This document shows, piece by piece, positions 54,484 to 64,000 of a stretch of 64,000 nt of DNA. The notes under the pieces were generated by a model. It was given only the letters and a program-made list of their open reading frames with translations. It was not told the origin of the DNA and did no database searches. A program made the translations under genes and the position numbers. The stretch is from Paludibacter jiangxiensis (lineage in GTDB: Bacteria > Bacteroidota > Bacteroidia > Bacteroidales > Paludibacteraceae): assembly GCF_001618385.1 (NCBI RefSeq), contig NZ_BDCR01000004.1, positions 682,001 to 746,000 of the forward strand, read 5' to 3'. Position 1 is the first letter of the stretch; each line of letters opens with the position of its first letter.

Positions 54484-54514
54484 TTGTTTTGTAATATTAT
54501 TTATACTATATTTG
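54484..54514 (+). promoter_or_regulatory. Promoter of lon
   Basis: TTG (54484-54486), 20-base spacer, TATATTTG (54507-54514), leaving a leader of about 105 bases. Within the 333-base gap before lon there is also a direct TTGGCACA repeat near 54443-54459; nothing else is seen. No CIRCE-type heat-shock repeat was found. Confidence 0.65.
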
Positions 54515-54627
54515 GATGGGATTTTCCAATTGGAAACCAACGAATTAATATAAATAATTACAAAGAAAAAATTTTATCGACCCAGACAAGGCTGCTGCCA
54601 AACTGACAACGCAACTAACATTTTGAC

Positions 54628-57045
54628 ATGGATATTATCATCAACAACCTTCAGGAAGAACTTTCTGACGAGCAACCGGGGTATCTCTCGATCGTAGCGG
54701 ACAGCAATGATTTACCGGCCATCAATATAAAACCGGACGAATTAGTTCCTGTTTTACCCTTACGAAACACTGTAATGTTTCCAAACATTGTAATGCCGAT
54801 TGCCGTAAGCCGCAATAAATCGTTACGCCTTATCCGGGAAGTGTATCAAAAAAACGGGATACTAGCAGCTGCCACACAAAAAGACGCAAAGGTTGAAGAC
54901 CCTGCAACCAATGATATCCAGCAAATAGGTACGATTGCCCGCATCGTACGTATTCTTGAAATGCCGGATAACAGCACGACAGTTCTTCTTCAGGGCATAC
55001 AACGCTTCGAATTAAAAGAAATAGTGACATCAACTCCTTACCATCAGGGATTGGTAACACTCTTGGAGGATAAAGTGCCTTCGGAAGACAATCGTGTATT
55101 CAATGCTCTGATTGAAGCTATCAAAGAACTGGCAATAAAAATTATCCAGAATTCGGGAATGATTCCACCCGAAACCTCTTTTGCTATCCGCAATATTGAC
55201 AGCTCTGAACAGCTCGTCAACTTCATTGCCGGTAATTTTGCTTTGAAAGTTGCCGAAAAACAGCGCTTACTTGAAATTGAAGACCTTGAAGAAAGAGGCT
55301 ATCAGTTGCTTGAAATCCTGAACAAAGAGTCGCAATTACTTGAAATAAAAGCTTCCATACAATCCAAAGCTCGCGAAGATATTGACCAGCAACAGCGCGA
55401 ATACTTCCTACAACAACAGATGAAAACCATTCAGGACGAATTGGGTGGCGGCATCAACGAGCAACAAATCAAAACAATGCGTGAAAAAGCGCAGGAAAAG
55501 AAATGGGGCAAGGAAGTTGCCGAAGCATTCAATTCTGAACTGGAAAAGCTGGAACGTATGCATCCGCATTCTCCGGAGTATCCAACCCAGATGAACTATG
55601 TGGAAACCATGCTGGCATTGCCATGGAACGAGTATTCTAAAGATAATTTTGACCTGAAACGGGCACAAAAAATACTTGATCGCGACCATTTCGGATTGGA
55701 GAAAGTAAAAGAACGCATTATCGAACATTTGGCTGTATTGCGACTGAAAGGTGATATGAAGTCTCCAATCATCTGCCTGTACGGCCCTCCGGGTGTCGGA
55801 AAAACGTCTTTGGGCAAATCCATTGCCGAATCGCTGAACCGTAAATACATACGAATTGCGTTAGGTGGTTTGCATGACGAGGCCGAAATTCGCGGACACC
55901 GTCGTACCTACATCGGTGCAATGCCGGGACGTATCATTCAAAACCTGAAAAAAGCAGGCACGGCAAACCCCGTCATGGTACTGGACGAAATTGACAAAGT
56001 GAATGCCGACTTCAAAGGCGATCCATCATCTGCCCTGCTTGAAGTGCTTGACCCGGAACAAAACTCAACTTTCCACGATAACTATCTTGATATTGATTTC
56101 GACCTGTCGAAGGTGCTGTTTATTGCCACTGCAAACACCACTCAAACAATCTCACAGCCCCTACTCGACCGCATGGAGATGATTGATGTAAGTGGTTACA
56201 TTACAGAAGACAAAATAGAAATTGCACATCGACACCTGGTTCCGCGTCAACGCGACAATCACGGTATAAAGAAAGATCAGATCACAATTCCGAAGGTAAC
56301 GCTTAAACACATTATCGAATCGTATACACGTGAATCGGGAGTACGTGATCTGGAACGCAAAATTGCCAAAATCATGCGTCAGGTTGCGAAAAAGATCGGT
56401 ACAGAAGAACCGTACGATCTCATCGTTCAACCGGATGCACTGAAAGAATATTTGGGCACCCCACCTTTCAGTCGAGACATTTACGAAGGCAACGACTATG
56501 TGGGCGTAGTTACAGGCTTGGCATGGACATCGGTAGGTGGAGAAATCCTCTTTATCGAAACCAGCTTAAGCAAATCGAAAGCACCCGCTTTGACGCTCAC
56601 CGGCAACCTAGGAAATGTAATGAAAGAGTCTGCCATCCTTGGCCTGGAATACATCAAATCGCATGCCGCACAAATCGGCATCGACGAGAGCAAATTCGAA
56701 GAAATGAGCGTCCATGTTCACGTTCCGGAAGGCGCCATCCCTAAAGACGGTCCTTCGGCTGGTATTACCATGGTAACGGCTTTGGCTTCGGCATTTACGC
56801 AACGGAAAGTCAAAAAAGCGTTGGCCATGACCGGCGAAATGACCCTGAGAGGCAAAGTATTACCCGTTGGCGGAATCAAGGAAAAAATTCTTGCCGCCAA
56901 ACGTGCCAACATAAAGGAACTTATTCTTTGTGAAGACAACCGGAAAGATATTGAAGAAATCAAACCGGCTTATCTGAAAGGGCTCACCTTCCATTATGTA
57001 ACCGACATCAAAGAAGTTCTTGACATTGCTCTTTTGAAGAAATAA
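54628..57045 (+). CDS. lon: ATP-dependent protease Lon
   Basis: An 805-residue protease that degrades misfolded and regulatory proteins. Lon N-terminal substrate domain (about 38-245, [17 protein letters not shown]), central helical part, AAA+ domain with Walker [10 protein letters not shown] and Walker B MVLDEIDK, and a Ser-Lys protease domain with [10 protein letters not shown] (catalytic Ser) and the Lys in [16 protein letters not shown]. All key residues are intact and length is normal for Bacteroidetes. It runs towards eno with no terminator of note in between. Confidence 0.97.
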   Translation: MDIIINNLQEELSDEQPGYLSIVADSNDLPAINIKPDELVPVLPLRNTVMFPNIVMPIAVSRNKSLRLIREVYQKNGILAAATQKDAKVEDPATNDIQQIGTIARIVRILEMPDNSTTVLLQGIQRFELKEIVTSTPYHQGLVTLLEDKVPSEDNRVFNALIEAIKELAIKIIQNSGMIPPETSFAIRNIDSSEQLVNFIAGNFALKVAEKQRLLEIEDLEERGYQLLEILNKESQLLEIKASIQSKAREDIDQQQREYFLQQQMKTIQDELGGGINEQQIKTMREKAQEKKWGKEVAEAFNSELEKLERMHPHSPEYPTQMNYVETMLALPWNEYSKDNFDLKRAQKILDRDHFGLEKVKERIIEHLAVLRLKGDMKSPIICLYGPPGVGKTSLGKSIAESLNRKYIRIALGGLHDEAEIRGHRRTYIGAMPGRIIQNLKKAGTANPVMVLDEIDKVNADFKGDPSSALLEVLDPEQNSTFHDNYLDIDFDLSKVLFIATANTTQTISQPLLDRMEMIDVSGYITEDKIEIAHRHLVPRQRDNHGIKKDQITIPKVTLKHIIESYTRESGVRDLERKIAKIMRQVAKKIGTEEPYDLIVQPDALKEYLGTPPFSRDIYEGNDYVGVVTGLAWTSVGGEILFIETSLSKSKAPALTLTGNLGNVMKESAILGLEYIKSHAAQIGIDESKFEEMSVHVHVPEGAIPKDGPSAGITMVTALASAFTQRKVKKALAMTGEMTLRGKVLPVGGIKEKILAAKRANIKELILCEDNRKDIEEIKPAYLKGLTFHYVTDIKEVLDIALLKK

Positions 57046-57074
57046 TGAAGAAACGGCGTTTATAATCAAAACTC

Positions 57075-58481
<1,407 letters not shown>

Positions 58482-58508
58482 TTTTTAAGTTTAATTTTCA
58501 CCTTTCGA

Positions 58509-58548
58509 ATATCGGGGTTTCTTCACAAAGTTTCCCCGATATTTTTTT
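58509..58548 (+). terminator. Terminator of eno
   Basis: ATATCGGGG (58509-58517) with CCCCGATAT (58534-58542), then a run of T. The T run merges with the next gene's TATTTTTG promoter element (58548-58555). Confidence 0.85.
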
Positions 58549-58555
58549 ATTTTTG
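58548..58555 (+). promoter_or_regulatory. -7 element of the thioredoxin-like gene
   Basis: TATTTTTG, 19 bases before the ATG at 58574; no TTTG at the expected distance. Confidence 0.5.
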
Positions 58556-58573
58556 CTCAAAATTTAATTGGCA

Positions 58574-60076
58574 ATGAAGCACAACAAACTCTTTTCCATA
58601 ATTCTTCTAATCAGCTGTCTTTCTGTTACCGCATACTCTAAAAGTGGTTATGAGATTAAAATCAAAGTCTCCGGTCTGAAAGACTCTACCGTAGTTTTGG
58701 CACACTATTTTGCGAAAGAATCTCTCACTTTCATAAAAGACGACTCTACCAAACTGAACAAGAAAGGAGAAGCTGTCTTTGCAAATACCAAACCGTTGAC
58801 CGGAGGAATGTACATAGTCATTCTCCCGCAAAAGAAATACTTCGACCTCTTTATTGGCAACAACCAGCAATTCAGCGTGGAAGCTGACACCGCAGATCTG
58901 GTTCGGAGCGTTAAATTCAAAGACTCGGAAGAAAACACTTTATTCTACAACTATCGCAATCTGATTACCGGCAAAACCAAGGAGATGAAGCATCTTAACG
59001 AACAGTTTGCCAGCGCTAATAAGGCTCAGAAAGACTCCATTACCAAAGCACGTACCACTCTCAACACTGAGGTTAAAAGCTATATCCGTCAATCAATAGA
59101 TCAACACAAAGGAACCTTTTTCGCCACATGGCTACAGGCTTTACAGGAAATAGATATTCCTCCATTGCCGCGGGATGCCAAAGACAATGTGACCGACCCG
59201 AATTTTCAGTACAAATACTGGCACCAACATTTCTTCGACAATTTTGATCTGTCGGACATCAGACTCCTGCACACGCCTTTCTACGAACGCAAAGTCATTG
59301 ACTATCTTGACAAAGCTGCCATACAGCACCCGGATTCTATTCAAAAAGAGACTGATCGGCTAATGACAATGATCGGAACAAATGAAGAAGTTCGTCGTTA
59401 CCTACTGGGCACTATCTACAACCATTTGGCAGAAAAGGCAAATCAATATGTAGGTATGGACAGTCCGTTTGTATATTTTGCCGAGAAATACTATCTACCG
59501 CAAGCAACGTGGGCCGATCAAAAATTCAGAGACAACCTGCAAAAAGACATTACCAAAATCAAGCCCAATCTGATTGGAAAAGAAGCCCCGAATTTGCCGC
59601 TTGCCGAAATTCCGGCGGAGCATTTTATAACTTCAAAAACAGATACGGTTGCCCGCAAAAGCCTTCAAATAGGGCGAATGATGAAGTTACAAGATGTCAG
59701 GGCTAAATTCACCGTCCTTGTATTCTGGGAAGTCGATTGCGGCCATTGTCAGAAAGAGATGCCCTTGCTCTACGACTCCATCTACCCCATTATCAAAAAT
59801 AAAGATGTAAAGATTGTTGCTATCCATATGCTTACCGGAGCAGATGCTAAAGCAAAATGGGTAGACTTTGTAAACGACCACAAACTCTACGATTGGATCA
59901 ATGCAACTCCGCTCGAGTATACTTACAAAGACACCTACAACATCATCTCCACTCCCACCGTATACCTGTTGGACGAAAACAAGCGCATTCTATCCAAACG
60001 CATTGGCATCAAACAACTGCCAGAGGTAATTGAGAATGAGATAAAAAGGCAACAAGCCCAACAATCATCTCATTAA
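58574..60076 (+). CDS. Periplasmic TlpA-like thiol-disulfide oxidoreductase with DUF4369/DUF5106-type front
   Basis: A 500-residue exported protein: signal peptide (about 1-22), a beta-rich DUF4369-like domain (about 25-120), a helical DUF5106-like middle (about 125-330) and a C-terminal thioredoxin fold (about 335-495) with the redox motif CGHC (Cys389 and Cys392) in FWEVDCGHCQKEMP and the cis-Pro in ISTPTVYLL. It would handle disulfides in the periplasm. The ATG at 58574 is preferred over the TTG at 58568. This three-part layout is special to Bacteroidetes; the partner protein is unknown. Confidence 0.88.
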   Translation: MKHNKLFSIILLISCLSVTAYSKSGYEIKIKVSGLKDSTVVLAHYFAKESLTFIKDDSTKLNKKGEAVFANTKPLTGGMYIVILPQKKYFDLFIGNNQQFSVEADTADLVRSVKFKDSEENTLFYNYRNLITGKTKEMKHLNEQFASANKAQKDSITKARTTLNTEVKSYIRQSIDQHKGTFFATWLQALQEIDIPPLPRDAKDNVTDPNFQYKYWHQHFFDNFDLSDIRLLHTPFYERKVIDYLDKAAIQHPDSIQKETDRLMTMIGTNEEVRRYLLGTIYNHLAEKANQYVGMDSPFVYFAEKYYLPQATWADQKFRDNLQKDITKIKPNLIGKEAPNLPLAEIPAEHFITSKTDTVARKSLQIGRMMKLQDVRAKFTVLVFWEVDCGHCQKEMPLLYDSIYPIIKNKDVKIVAIHMLTGADAKAKWVDFVNDHKLYDWINATPLEYTYKDTYNIISTPTVYLLDENKRILSKRIGIKQLPEVIENEIKRQQAQQSSH

Positions 60077-60174
60077 AAACAAAAAACATCATATTCATTT
60101 TCAAGTCTATAATACCGACAAAATTCATTACTGCTCTTCATAAAACTCTTAGCAATATCCTCTTCAAATCGTAA

Positions 60175-60182
60175 TAACTTTG
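60175..60182 (+). promoter_or_regulatory. -7 element of the DedA gene
   Basis: TAACTTTG, 76 bases before the ATG at 60258; -33 element unclear. Confidence 0.5.
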
Positions 60183-60257
60183 CAATAGTTCCACTCTAAT
60201 TTTGCATGTGTAAAAAGGCAATCAACGCTTCGGCGGGTTGCTTAAAACAAACAACAC

Positions 60258-60881
60258 ATGCCCGACGATTTAGTCTTTTATATCAGTCAATACGGCTATC
60301 TGGCCATTTTCCTTTTCATCTTCCTGCAAGAGATCGGGGCTCCCACCCCTCTGCCCAACGAACTTATTCTTATCTTTTCCGGCTATCTGGCTTTTACCGG
60401 GATTCTGAAATTGCTTCCGCTGGTTCTTACAGTGGCTGGTGCCGATTTGCTGGCAGCTACCACTCTCTACGTAATTTTCAACCTTTTCGGAACTTTCTTG
60501 CTTAGTGCAAAAGCACGATGGATTCCTATTTCTCAGCAAAGCATTCACAAACAATCGCAAAAAATAGCCCGCCTTGGATTTAAGGGGATCGTCATCGGAC
60601 GGTTATCTCCCTTTATCCGGGGCTATGTGGCTGTTATCTGTGGCCTGCTGCACATCAACCCGAAAAAATACGGAATCACTATCATAGCGACCTCGGTCAT
60701 CTGGAGCTCATTCTACATTGGTGCAGGTTATCTTTTGGGACCGTACTGGAAACATATCGATATGCATCTCGAAGAATTCAAATACATGCTAATGGCAATA
60801 CCTGCCGGAATTTTCCTTTGGATTGTTACCCGGTATGTAGTCGGCATACTATACAAGAAACACGCACCAAACACATTATAA
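60258..60881 (+). CDS. DedA-family membrane protein
   Basis: A 207-residue inner-membrane protein of the DedA/VTT (SNARE-associated) family, thought to flip lipids such as the undecaprenyl carrier. The amphipathic entry YLAIFLFIFLQEIGAPTPLPNELILIFSGYLA and the family motif FKGIVIGRLSPFIRGYVAVICGL are clear, plus about five hydrophobic segments. It starts after a spurious longer frame at 60206. It is 50 bases ahead of a glycosyltransferase gene, so they may be co-transcribed. Confidence 0.92.
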   Translation: MPDDLVFYISQYGYLAIFLFIFLQEIGAPTPLPNELILIFSGYLAFTGILKLLPLVLTVAGADLLAATTLYVIFNLFGTFLLSAKARWIPISQQSIHKQSQKIARLGFKGIVIGRLSPFIRGYVAVICGLLHINPKKYGITIIATSVIWSSFYIGAGYLLGPYWKHIDMHLEEFKYMLMAIPAGIFLWIVTRYVVGILYKKHAPNTL

Positions 60882-60931
60882 CGAAGCACGTCCGCATAGT
60901 TACATATAACAACCAATTCAAAATAGTTAAA

Positions 60932-61984
60932 ATGAAAGTACACGTAGTATCCGAAACCGCCTACATGATTAAGGGCAATGGAGTACACACCGCATTTGTA
61001 GATCATGTGGAACTCCTCAAGGCAAATCAGGATCTTGAAACCGTAGTAAACAATGAAGAGAGAGGCGATGTGATGCACAGCCACACATACGGTCCCTTCT
61101 ATTTCTGGAAAGGTCTCCGATACAAACATAAAAGAGTATTCACGGCTCACGTTATCCCCGATTCAATCAAAGGTTCGCTGCCTGCATGGAAACTGTGGAT
61201 GCCTTTTGTAAAGTGGTATTTCAAACAGGTCTATTCGTATGCCGATGTCTGCATTGCCATTTCGCCGCGAGTGGAAGAAGCTATCCTTGAAAGCGGAGCC
61301 AAGACTAAAATAGAACGGGTATACAACCCGATTCCCGTTGACCGGTGGAAATGCTCTCCCGAAAAACGCCGTCAGGGGCGTGAGATATTGGGGATCAAAG
61401 AGGACGAATTTGTTGTTTTGGGCGTGGGACAGCTGCAAGCCCGTAAAGGGGTGGAAGACTTTATGGATGTGGCTGCCTCCATTCCGGAAGCACGCTTTGT
61501 GTGGGCAGGCGGTCGTCCTTTCGGCCCGATGACAGAAGGCATCACTCGTATAGACACCCGCATTGCCGAAAGCGAAGGCTCCAACATACAGTTTACCGGC
61601 ATGTTAGATTTAGACAAAATGCCACTTATTTACGCTGCCGCCGACCTGATGCTCTTTCCGTCGTATCAGGAAAATTGCCCGTTGGCACCCATTGAAGGAG
61701 CTGCCTGCGGACTACCGGTAGTTTTCCGCGACCTTGCAGAATACACTACGCTTTACGAACGCCCGTACCTGAAAGCCTCGACCACCGACGAATTTATCCG
61801 ACTGACTCGCGAAATGATGTCGGATTCCAAAAAATTAGAGGAAGGGAAATCCATTTCGCAGGCACTAATACGGCAATTCGACAAGCATGAAATACGCGAA
61901 AAGCTGTTGAATATTTACCAATACCTCTACGAAAGCGACCTGCAACGAGCTGCATCAAAATTTCCTTCATTCCAGACAACCTGA
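60932..61984 (+). CDS. Glycosyltransferase (GT4-type, GT-B fold)
   Basis: A 350-residue cytosolic glycosyltransferase. N-terminal acceptor half (MKVHVVSETAYMIKGNGVHTAFVDH, then SHTYGPFYFWKG) and a donor half with VLGVGQLQARKGVEDFMDVAASIPEARFVWAGG and the signature SYQENCPLAPIEGAACGLPVV (retaining GT4 motif with Glu). The ATG at 60932 gives the standard start; the frame is open further upstream inside dedA. Probably acts on a glycolipid or polysaccharide. Ends before a strong terminator. Confidence 0.9.
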   Translation: MKVHVVSETAYMIKGNGVHTAFVDHVELLKANQDLETVVNNEERGDVMHSHTYGPFYFWKGLRYKHKRVFTAHVIPDSIKGSLPAWKLWMPFVKWYFKQVYSYADVCIAISPRVEEAILESGAKTKIERVYNPIPVDRWKCSPEKRRQGREILGIKEDEFVVLGVGQLQARKGVEDFMDVAASIPEARFVWAGGRPFGPMTEGITRIDTRIAESEGSNIQFTGMLDLDKMPLIYAAADLMLFPSYQENCPLAPIEGAACGLPVVFRDLAEYTTLYERPYLKASTTDEFIRLTREMMSDSKKLEEGKSISQALIRQFDKHEIREKLLNIYQYLYESDLQRAASKFPSFQTT

Positions 61985-62003
61985 TTTTTCTATCTCTTTT
62001 CCG

Positions 62004-62036
62004 GAAGCGGATACTCATTCGGGTATCCGCTTTTTT
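62004..62036 (+). terminator. Terminator of the glycosyltransferase gene
   Basis: Stem AAGCGGATAC/GTATCCGCTT with loop TCATTCGG and six T. Perfect 10-bp stem. Confidence 0.9.
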
Positions 62037-62084
62037 GCCTTATTTCAACATCATATTGTTTATAATAAACAGATTACCGTTATT

Positions 62085-62115
62085 TTGGAAGGAGTAAGGC
62101 AAAAACGTATCTTTG
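62085..62115 (+). promoter_or_regulatory. Promoter of thrA
   Basis: TTG (62085-62087), 20-base spacer, TATCTTTG (62108-62115). The leader of about 127 bases to the ATG at 62249 holds no clear attenuator or riboswitch. Confidence 0.75.
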
Positions 62116-62248
62116 TACTGAGATTTATCCGAAGCCATTAGTCTGCATTTATTCTTTGCGCAGGCCGGGGAATGGATTTGTAACCATTTCCTTGTTGGAA
62201 GAAGAAAATCATCACCAAATCTATTTATTTACTTAAAAAACAAAACAA

Positions 62249-64000
62249 ATGAAGGTCTTAAAATTTGGTGGAACATCCGTAGGTTCCATCGAAAGCATTC
62301 TGGAGGTAAAAAAAATCGTTGAAGCCCAGCAGGAGCCGGTAATCGTAGTAGTTTCCGCACTGGGTGGTATCACCGATCAACTCTACCATGTTTCTAACTT
62401 AGCCGCTAATGGCGACCCGACCTACATCGATGCCATGCAGGCAATTGTAAAAAGGCATATCGATGTGGTAAATGGCGTTGTTCCTGCCGAAAAACGAACT
62501 CAGGTCACAACAACTATCACCGACTTACTGGAAGAACTCACCAACATTATGAAAGGTATCTTCCTGCTTCAAGACCTTACCCAAAAAATCACCGATTCTA
62601 TTGTAAGTTATGGTGAACGTGCCTCTTCGACCATTGTCGGACAGGTGATTGACAATGCCGTTACGTACGACTCTCGTAAATTTATCAAAACTGTTCCGCA
62701 GTTTACCAAACATATCGTCGATTTCCATACCACCAACACGCTTATCAAACAGCAGTTTGCCAACGAGCAGAAAGTGGTTGTGTGCGGAGGTTTCATCTCT
62801 TCCGACACCCGCACCAATGTGGTGACCAACCTCGGTCGCGGCGGTTCCGACTACACGGCGGCTATTCTGGCGGCTGCTTTGAAAGCTGACGTGCTGGAAA
62901 TATGGACCGACGTAGACGGTTTTATGACTGCCGACCCGCGCATTATCAGCAACACTTACGTTATTGATAAACTGTCGTTTATCGAAGCCATGGAGTTGTG
63001 TAACTTCGGTGCAAAAGTGATCTATCCGCCGACTATCTATCCTGCTTATCACAAAAATATTCCCATCCGGATCAAAAACACGTTCAATCCGTCTGCTCCG
63101 GGAACTTATATCTCCAACGACCGCACCACCGATACGGTAAAAGCAATCAAGGGTATTTCATCCATCAACGACACCTGTTTGATTACCGTTCAGGGATTGG
63201 GCATGGTAGGTGTAATCGGCGTGAATTATCGCATTTTCAAAGCACTGGCAAAAAATGGAATCAGTGTATTCCTCGTTTCGCAGGCAGCTTCGGAAAACAA
63301 CACCTCGTTTGCCGTTAAAAACAGCGATGCCGACCTGGCCGTGAAAGCGCTCGACGAAGAGTTTGCCCGTGAGATCGAACTGGGCGAAATGAATCGTGCC
63401 GTGGCAGAAAGAGATCTGGCTACCGTGGCCATCGTGGGCGAAAATATGAAACGCATTCCCGGTATTGCCGGAAAACTGTTCGGCACACTGGGGCGCAACG
63501 GCATCAACGTGATTGCCTGTGCGCAGGGTGCTTCGGAGACAAATATTTCGTTCGTTACCGACCTGAAATCGTTGCGCAAAGCGCTGAACGTAATCCACGA
63601 TTCGTTCTTCCTTTCCGACTATCAGGTGCTCAACGTATTCCTCACAGGTACGGGCACCGTGGGTGGTAGCCTGCTCGACCAGATCCGTCAGCAGCAACCC
63701 AAACTGATGGCAAAAAAAGGCTTAAAGCTTAACGTGGTAGGTATTGCCAATGCCGAAAAAGCGCTCTTTACCCGCGAAGGCATCGATCTGGAAACTTACA
63801 AGGAAGAAATCGAAGCAAAAGGCAAACCAACCTCTCCGCAACTGTTGCGCGACGAGATTCTGGGCATGAATATCTTCAACTCGGTATTTGTCGATTGTAC
63901 GGCGAGCCCCGAAGTGGCAACCATCTACAAAGATCTGTTGTCGAACAACGTTTCGGTGGTGGCTGCCAATAAAATTGCTGCTTCGTCGGAATACGAAAAC
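62249..64000 (+). CDS. thrA: Bifunctional aspartate kinase / homoserine dehydrogenase, N-terminal 584 residues (runs off the window)
   Basis: ATG at 62249 (MKVLKFGGTSVGSIESI) opens a frame that is unbroken to the window end. The aspartokinase part (about 1-300) has KFGGTSVG, NLGRGGSDYTA and TDVDGFMTADPR; two ACT-like regulatory domains follow (about 310-455, LITVQGLGMVGVIG and VAIVGENMKRIPGIAGKLF); then homoserine dehydrogenase begins with the NAD-binding FLTGTGTVGGSL (about 468). It catalyses the first and third steps from aspartate to threonine and methionine. Usual length is about 810, so roughly 230 residues are missing beyond the edge. thrB and thrC are often next. Confidence 0.96.
   Translation, partial: MKVLKFGGTSVGSIESILEVKKIVEAQQEPVIVVVSALGGITDQLYHVSNLAANGDPTYIDAMQAIVKRHIDVVNGVVPAEKRTQVTTTITDLLEELTNIMKGIFLLQDLTQKITDSIVSYGERASSTIVGQVIDNAVTYDSRKFIKTVPQFTKHIVDFHTTNTLIKQQFANEQKVVVCGGFISSDTRTNVVTNLGRGGSDYTAAILAAALKADVLEIWTDVDGFMTADPRIISNTYVIDKLSFIEAMELCNFGAKVIYPPTIYPAYHKNIPIRIKNTFNPSAPGTYISNDRTTDTVKAIKGISSINDTCLITVQGLGMVGVIGVNYRIFKALAKNGISVFLVSQAASENNTSFAVKNSDADLAVKALDEEFAREIELGEMNRAVAERDLATVAIVGENMKRIPGIAGKLFGTLGRNGINVIACAQGASETNISFVTDLKSLRKALNVIHDSFFLSDYQVLNVFLTGTGTVGGSLLDQIRQQQPKLMAKKGLKLNVVGIANAEKALFTREGIDLETYKEEIEAKGKPTSPQLLRDEILGMNIFNSVFVDCTASPEVATIYKDLLSNNVSVVAANKIAASSEYEN

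Noticed and set aside
62116-62248. Riboswitch or peptide-coding attenuator before thrA
   Set aside because: No run of Thr or Met codons, no conserved lysine or SAM riboswitch core and no terminator hairpin could be identified in the leader.
62525-63697. Leftward frames of 175 and 179 codons
   Set aside because: They lie opposite thrA, whose frame is open and rich in known motifs from 62249 to the end of the window.

Overview
The window is chromosomal DNA from a member of the Bacteroidetes, most likely the order Bacteroidales (the gene set would fit a Paludibacter/Dysgonomonas/Parabacteroides-like organism, but the species cannot be named from sequence alone). The basis is: a SusC/SusD pair with its own ECF sigma and FecR anti-sigma factor; many promoters of the Bacteroidetes type (-33 TTTG or TTG, about 19-20 bases, -7 TAnnTTTG); a Bacteroidetes-type short Pgi, an MsrB-MsrA fusion, a fused ThrA and a DUF5723-like outer-membrane protein. 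No rRNA operon, CRISPR array, prophage or complete insertion sequence was found. Two tRNA genes are present (Ser-CGA and Glu-UUC).

Region 1 (1-7.9 kb) is read leftwards: ECF sigma factor, FecR, SusC-type receptor and the start of a SusD lipoprotein, i.e. the regulatory and uptake core of a glycan utilisation locus. A probable small antisense RNA with its own promoter and terminator lies between fecR and susC. Next come a thiamine-binding-like protein, an SGNH hydrolase and an HAD phosphatase. Region 2 (7.9-14.7 kb) is a type I restriction-modification operon (hsdR, hsdM, hsdS). A DUF559 endonuclease-like gene sits between hsdR and hsdM, flanked by two copies of a repeat of about 160 bp built around a GC-rich palindrome, so it looks like an inserted cassette.

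Region 3 (15.3-25 kb) has a lone helix-turn-helix regulator, a structured untranslated RNA locus, a wrecked GH2 gene, and three secreted glycosidases (GH29 fucosidase, GH2 and GH42 beta-galactosidases), followed by a decayed unknown gene. Region 4 (25-31 kb) is a leftward redox operon (two flavodoxins, two carboxymuconolactone-decarboxylase-like proteins, two aldo/keto reductases, an NTF2-like protein, an acetyltransferase) divergent from an AraC regulator.

Region 5 (31-44 kb) is core and mixed: tRNA-Ser, HisC, an HMA-like/AraC regulator, a nitronate-monooxygenase-like flavoprotein, a membrane LytTR regulator with operator-like repeats between the two, a homocysteine methyltransferase, an M20 dipeptidase, a lipoprotein/outer-membrane pair, MsrBA and a small zinc-ribbon/membrane pair. 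Region 6 (44-64 kb) is dense housekeeping: lysS-gpsA-pgi-coaD, tatA, metA, murI, a C69 peptidase, ribE, rpsT, tRNA-Glu, lon, eno, a TlpA-like thioredoxin, a DedA protein, a glycosyltransferase and the first 584 codons of thrA. The eno leader contains a terminator-like hairpin.

The observations most worth following are the DUF559 cassette, the antisense RNA in the sus-like locus, the eno leader, the structured RNA at 16.5-16.8 kb and the fused domain on HsdS. All functions are predictions from motifs; no database search was possible.
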